In this document: in pieces, positions 6,251-7,923 of the stretch
Layout: every line of letters starts with the position of its first letter
How positions within the stretch are numbered: the first letter of the stretch is position 1
From: Hyphomicrobiaceae bacterium
GTDB lineage: Bacteria > Pseudomonadota > Alphaproteobacteria > Rhizobiales > HXMU1428-3
Length of the DNA: 7,923 nt
Assembly: GCA_028285025.1 (NCBI GenBank)
Contig: JANQQH010000038.1
Coordinates: 1 to 7,923, forward strand
Direction: 5' to 3'
Translations under genes and position numbers: made by a program
The notes under the pieces: model-generated
The model's input: only the letters and a program-made list of their open reading frames with translations
Databases searched by the model: none
What the model was told of the DNA's origin: nothing

Positions 6251-7447
6251 CTATACCCGTAATTTGAGCATTTCTAAAGCCAAATAACGAGCTCTTTCAT
6301 CGATTTGCAAAATATCGTTAAGCTCCATGGGGTTGAAGTTAGCAAGATGACTTTCCATTTTCTCCATAACCTGTTCAATTATTTCAACTATTGCAGTGAA
6401 AGATATTTTATCAGTCAAAAACGCCTCAACAGCAATTTCATTTGCCGCATTTAAAATGGGCCCTAATCTTTGCGTGTTATATAGGGTGTGATTGGCCAAA
6501 GCCAAGCATGAAAACCGTTCCATATCTGGTTTTTCAAATGTTAATTGCCCCATATCAGCCAAATCAACCGGCGCAACAGGGGTTTGTAAGCGCTGTGGCC
6601 ACCCAAGACTATAAGAAATAGGAACGCGCATATCAGGTTCACTCATTTGTGCCAAGACAGAGCCATCTTTTAAACTCACCAGACAATGGATGATCGATTG
6701 AGGATGAATAACCATATCCAACTGATCAACCTCAAGTGCAAATAGATACTTGGCTTCAATTAACTCTAATCCCTTATTCATTAAGGTCGCAGAATCTATC
6801 GTAATTTTCGCGCCCATTTCCCAATTGGGATGCTTCAAAGCCTGCGCCTTGGTTACATATTGCAGCTCTTGTTCACTTAAATTGCGAAAAGGACCACCAG
6901 ATGCTGTTAAGGTAAGTTTTTGAATATTTTCAGGTTGTTCTGCGGCCAAACACTGGTACGCACCGCAATGCTCTGAATCAACGGGTATTAAAACTGTATT
7001 TAATTCTTTGACTGATTGCATAAACAACTTGCCAGCACTGACAAGACATTCCTTATTCGCAAGGGCCAGTGTCTTGCAAGCTTTAATAGCGTGTAACGTA
7101 GGCTCTAATCCAGCAACACCAACAATTGCCGCCATACAAATATCTGTTTGCATGCTGGCCGCTTCCAGCACAGCTTCTTTTCCAGCACCGCATTGAATGT
7201 CACACCCAGCCAAGCCTTCTTTTAAATCTTGATATTTATCTGCATCAGCCGTCGCAACAAATTGGGCCTTAAATTTTTTAGCTTGGTAGACCAACTGTGG
7301 TATATTTTGATTTCCGGTCAACGCCACCACTTGAAAGTGACTTGGGTTACGCTCAATCAAATCAAGCGTATTTTGCCCTATTGTGCCGGTGGCCCCTAAA
7401 ATCGTAATTTTTTTGGGTTGTAAACCTTTGTTTTGCTCTTGCGGCAT
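6251..7447 (-). CDS. dxr: 1-deoxy-D-xylulose 5-phosphate reductoisomerase Dxr (IspC)
   Basis: Dxr converts 1-deoxy-D-xylulose 5-phosphate to 2-C-methyl-D-erythritol 4-phosphate with NADPH and a divalent metal, the first committed step of the MEP isoprenoid pathway and the target of fosmidomycin. From ATG 7447 the protein has 398 residues, the same as E. coli Dxr. It shows the NADPH-binding GATGTIG (18-24), LALANKE (127-133), DSEH (157-160), ASGGPF (182-187), HPNW (206-209), MNKGLE (223-228) and EPDMR (270-274). Asp157, Glu159 and Glu228 match the metal ligands Asp150, Glu152 and Glu231 of E. coli. An in-frame TTG at 7474 would add 9 residues and overlap cdsA by 13 bases; I prefer the ATG because AGGA lies 7 bases before it. 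The gap to cdsA is then 14 bases, which suggests a shared transcript. All key residues seen are intact. Confidence 0.97.
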   Translation of the reverse strand: MPQEQNKGLQPKKITILGATGTIGQNTLDLIERNPSHFQVVALTGNQNIPQLVYQAKKFKAQFVATADADKYQDLKEGLAGCDIQCGAGKEAVLEAASMQTDICMAAIVGVAGLEPTLHAIKACKTLALANKECLVSAGKLFMQSVKELNTVLIPVDSEHCGAYQCLAAEQPENIQKLTLTASGGPFRNLSEQELQYVTKAQALKHPNWEMGAKITIDSATLMNKGLELIEAKYLFALEVDQLDMVIHPQSIIHCLVSLKDGSVLAQMSEPDMRVPISYSLGWPQRLQTPVAPVDLADMGQLTFEKPDMERFSCLALANHTLYNTQRLGPILNAANEIAVEAFLTDKISFTAIVEIIEQVMEKMESHLANFNPMELNDILQIDERARYLALEMLKLRV

Positions 7448-7454
7448 TCTGTTT

Positions 7455-7458
7455 TCCT
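7455..7458 (-). promoter_or_regulatory. Ribosome binding site that sets the dxr start at 7447
   Basis: AGGA lies 7 bases before ATG 7447 and just after the cdsA stop (7462-7464). This supports the 398-residue Dxr over the TTG-started 407-residue form, and suggests that ribosomes ending cdsA can restart on dxr. Confidence 0.6.
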
Positions 7459-7461
7459 GAT

Positions 7462-7923
7462 TTACGCTGACCAAAAGAGCAAACCTTGTGCCGGGCTTTC
7501 ATGTGAGCGCATCATAGCAATCAATGCGGCCCCCACCACTGCAAACACAACCGCGTCCAGCCGGTCTAAAATCCCGCCATGACCAGGAATTAAAGTACCA
7601 GAATCTTTCACCCCAAAATGGCGCTTAATCGCACTTTCAGCCAAATCGCCAACTTGAGAAATAGCAGACAGAATCAAGCCAATGATACCTAAAATAACCG
7701 GCTCAACATTTATAGAGATGGCAAACAAGGCCCCAATGATCAACCCTGCAAACAAACCACCAATGCTCCCCGACCAGGTTTTGCCAGGGGAAATTGCAGG
7801 GGCCAATTTCTTACCGCCAAAGTGACGACCCGCAAAATAGGCCGCGCTATCACTTCCCCAAACGACCAACAAAATAAACAGAACGGCATAAAAGCCATAA
7901 AGCGGATCATCTCTCAAATAAAG
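7462..7923 (-). CDS. cdsA: Phosphatidate cytidylyltransferase CdsA, 3' part (enters from outside the window)
   Basis: CdsA is the inner-membrane enzyme that makes CDP-diacylglycerol from phosphatidate and CTP, the precursor of all the main phospholipids. The last 153 codons are present; the frame is open to base 7923, so the true start is upstream. The fragment is hydrophobic, with segments at about 9-24, 52-70, 75-90 and 123-138. It contains the SPGKTW block (45-50) and the full C-terminal CDP-diglyceride synthase signature, S97-x-x-K-R through K106-D107 and PGHGG to D120-R-L-D123. It is roughly the C-terminal half of a protein usually near 270-285 residues. The TTG at 7917 is an internal Leu codon, not a start. 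dxr follows after 14 bases. Confidence 0.95.
   Translation of the reverse strand, partial: LYLRDDPLYGFYAVLFILLVVWGSDSAAYFAGRHFGGKKLAPAISPGKTWSGSIGGLFAGLIIGALFAISINVEPVILGIIGLILSAISQVGDLAESAIKRHFGVKDSGTLIPGHGGILDRLDAVVFAVVGAALIAMMRSHESPAQGLLFWSA

Noticed and set aside
7462..7917. cdsA starting at TTG 7917
   Set aside because: The frame stays open to the window edge and the family is about twice this length, so TTG is an internal Leu codon.

Overview
The window is a compact, one-directional block of envelope-biogenesis genes, all on the minus strand. Read in the direction of transcription (high to low coordinates) the order is cdsA (3' part only), dxr, rseP, a gene-free gap of about 0.6 kb, bamA, lpxD, fabZ and lpxA (5' part only). 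This is the conserved cluster that in many Proteobacteria continues from frr-uppS on one side to lpxA-lpxB on the other. An alphaproteobacterium is the best guess. The reasons are the short single-PDZ RseP (380 residues, MmpA-like), the form of the BamA start and POTRA1, and the LpxD N-terminus. The DNA is AT-rich by eye, so this is not a typical high-GC member. The genus cannot be told from the sequence.

Right part (5047-7923): cdsA makes CDP-diacylglycerol, dxr catalyses the first committed MEP-pathway step towards isoprenoids (including the undecaprenyl carrier), and rseP is an inner-membrane site-2 protease. cdsA and dxr nearly touch. The dxr start is best placed at ATG 7447, which gives 398 residues and has a good Shine-Dalgarno site.

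Middle (about 4432-5046): no convincing gene and no clear intrinsic terminator. Next to bamA lies a plausible promoter with an extended -10 box. Its -35 region sits inside the first of three tandem copies of a 13-bp repeat, so bamA and the genes after it probably have their own transcription start. The remainder is AT-rich, with a few small inverted repeats and one frame that looks partly protein-like but is broken by stops.

Left part (1-4431): BamA is the outer-membrane beta-barrel insertase. LpxD, FabZ and LpxA serve lipid A and fatty acid synthesis. LpxA and LpxD add hydroxyacyl chains carried on ACP, and FabZ dehydrates the same kind of hydroxyacyl-ACP, so fabZ sits at the branch point between phospholipid and lipid A supply. 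A 12-bp stem-loop sits between bamA and lpxD; its loop carries the same TGTTATAA core as the proposed bamA promoter.

No mobile element, CRISPR array, RNA gene or defence-like system is visible. The genes are ordinary housekeeping genes. The points worth a second look are the repeat-bearing bamA promoter, its echo before lpxD, and an LpxA substrate loop that departs from the classical sequence.
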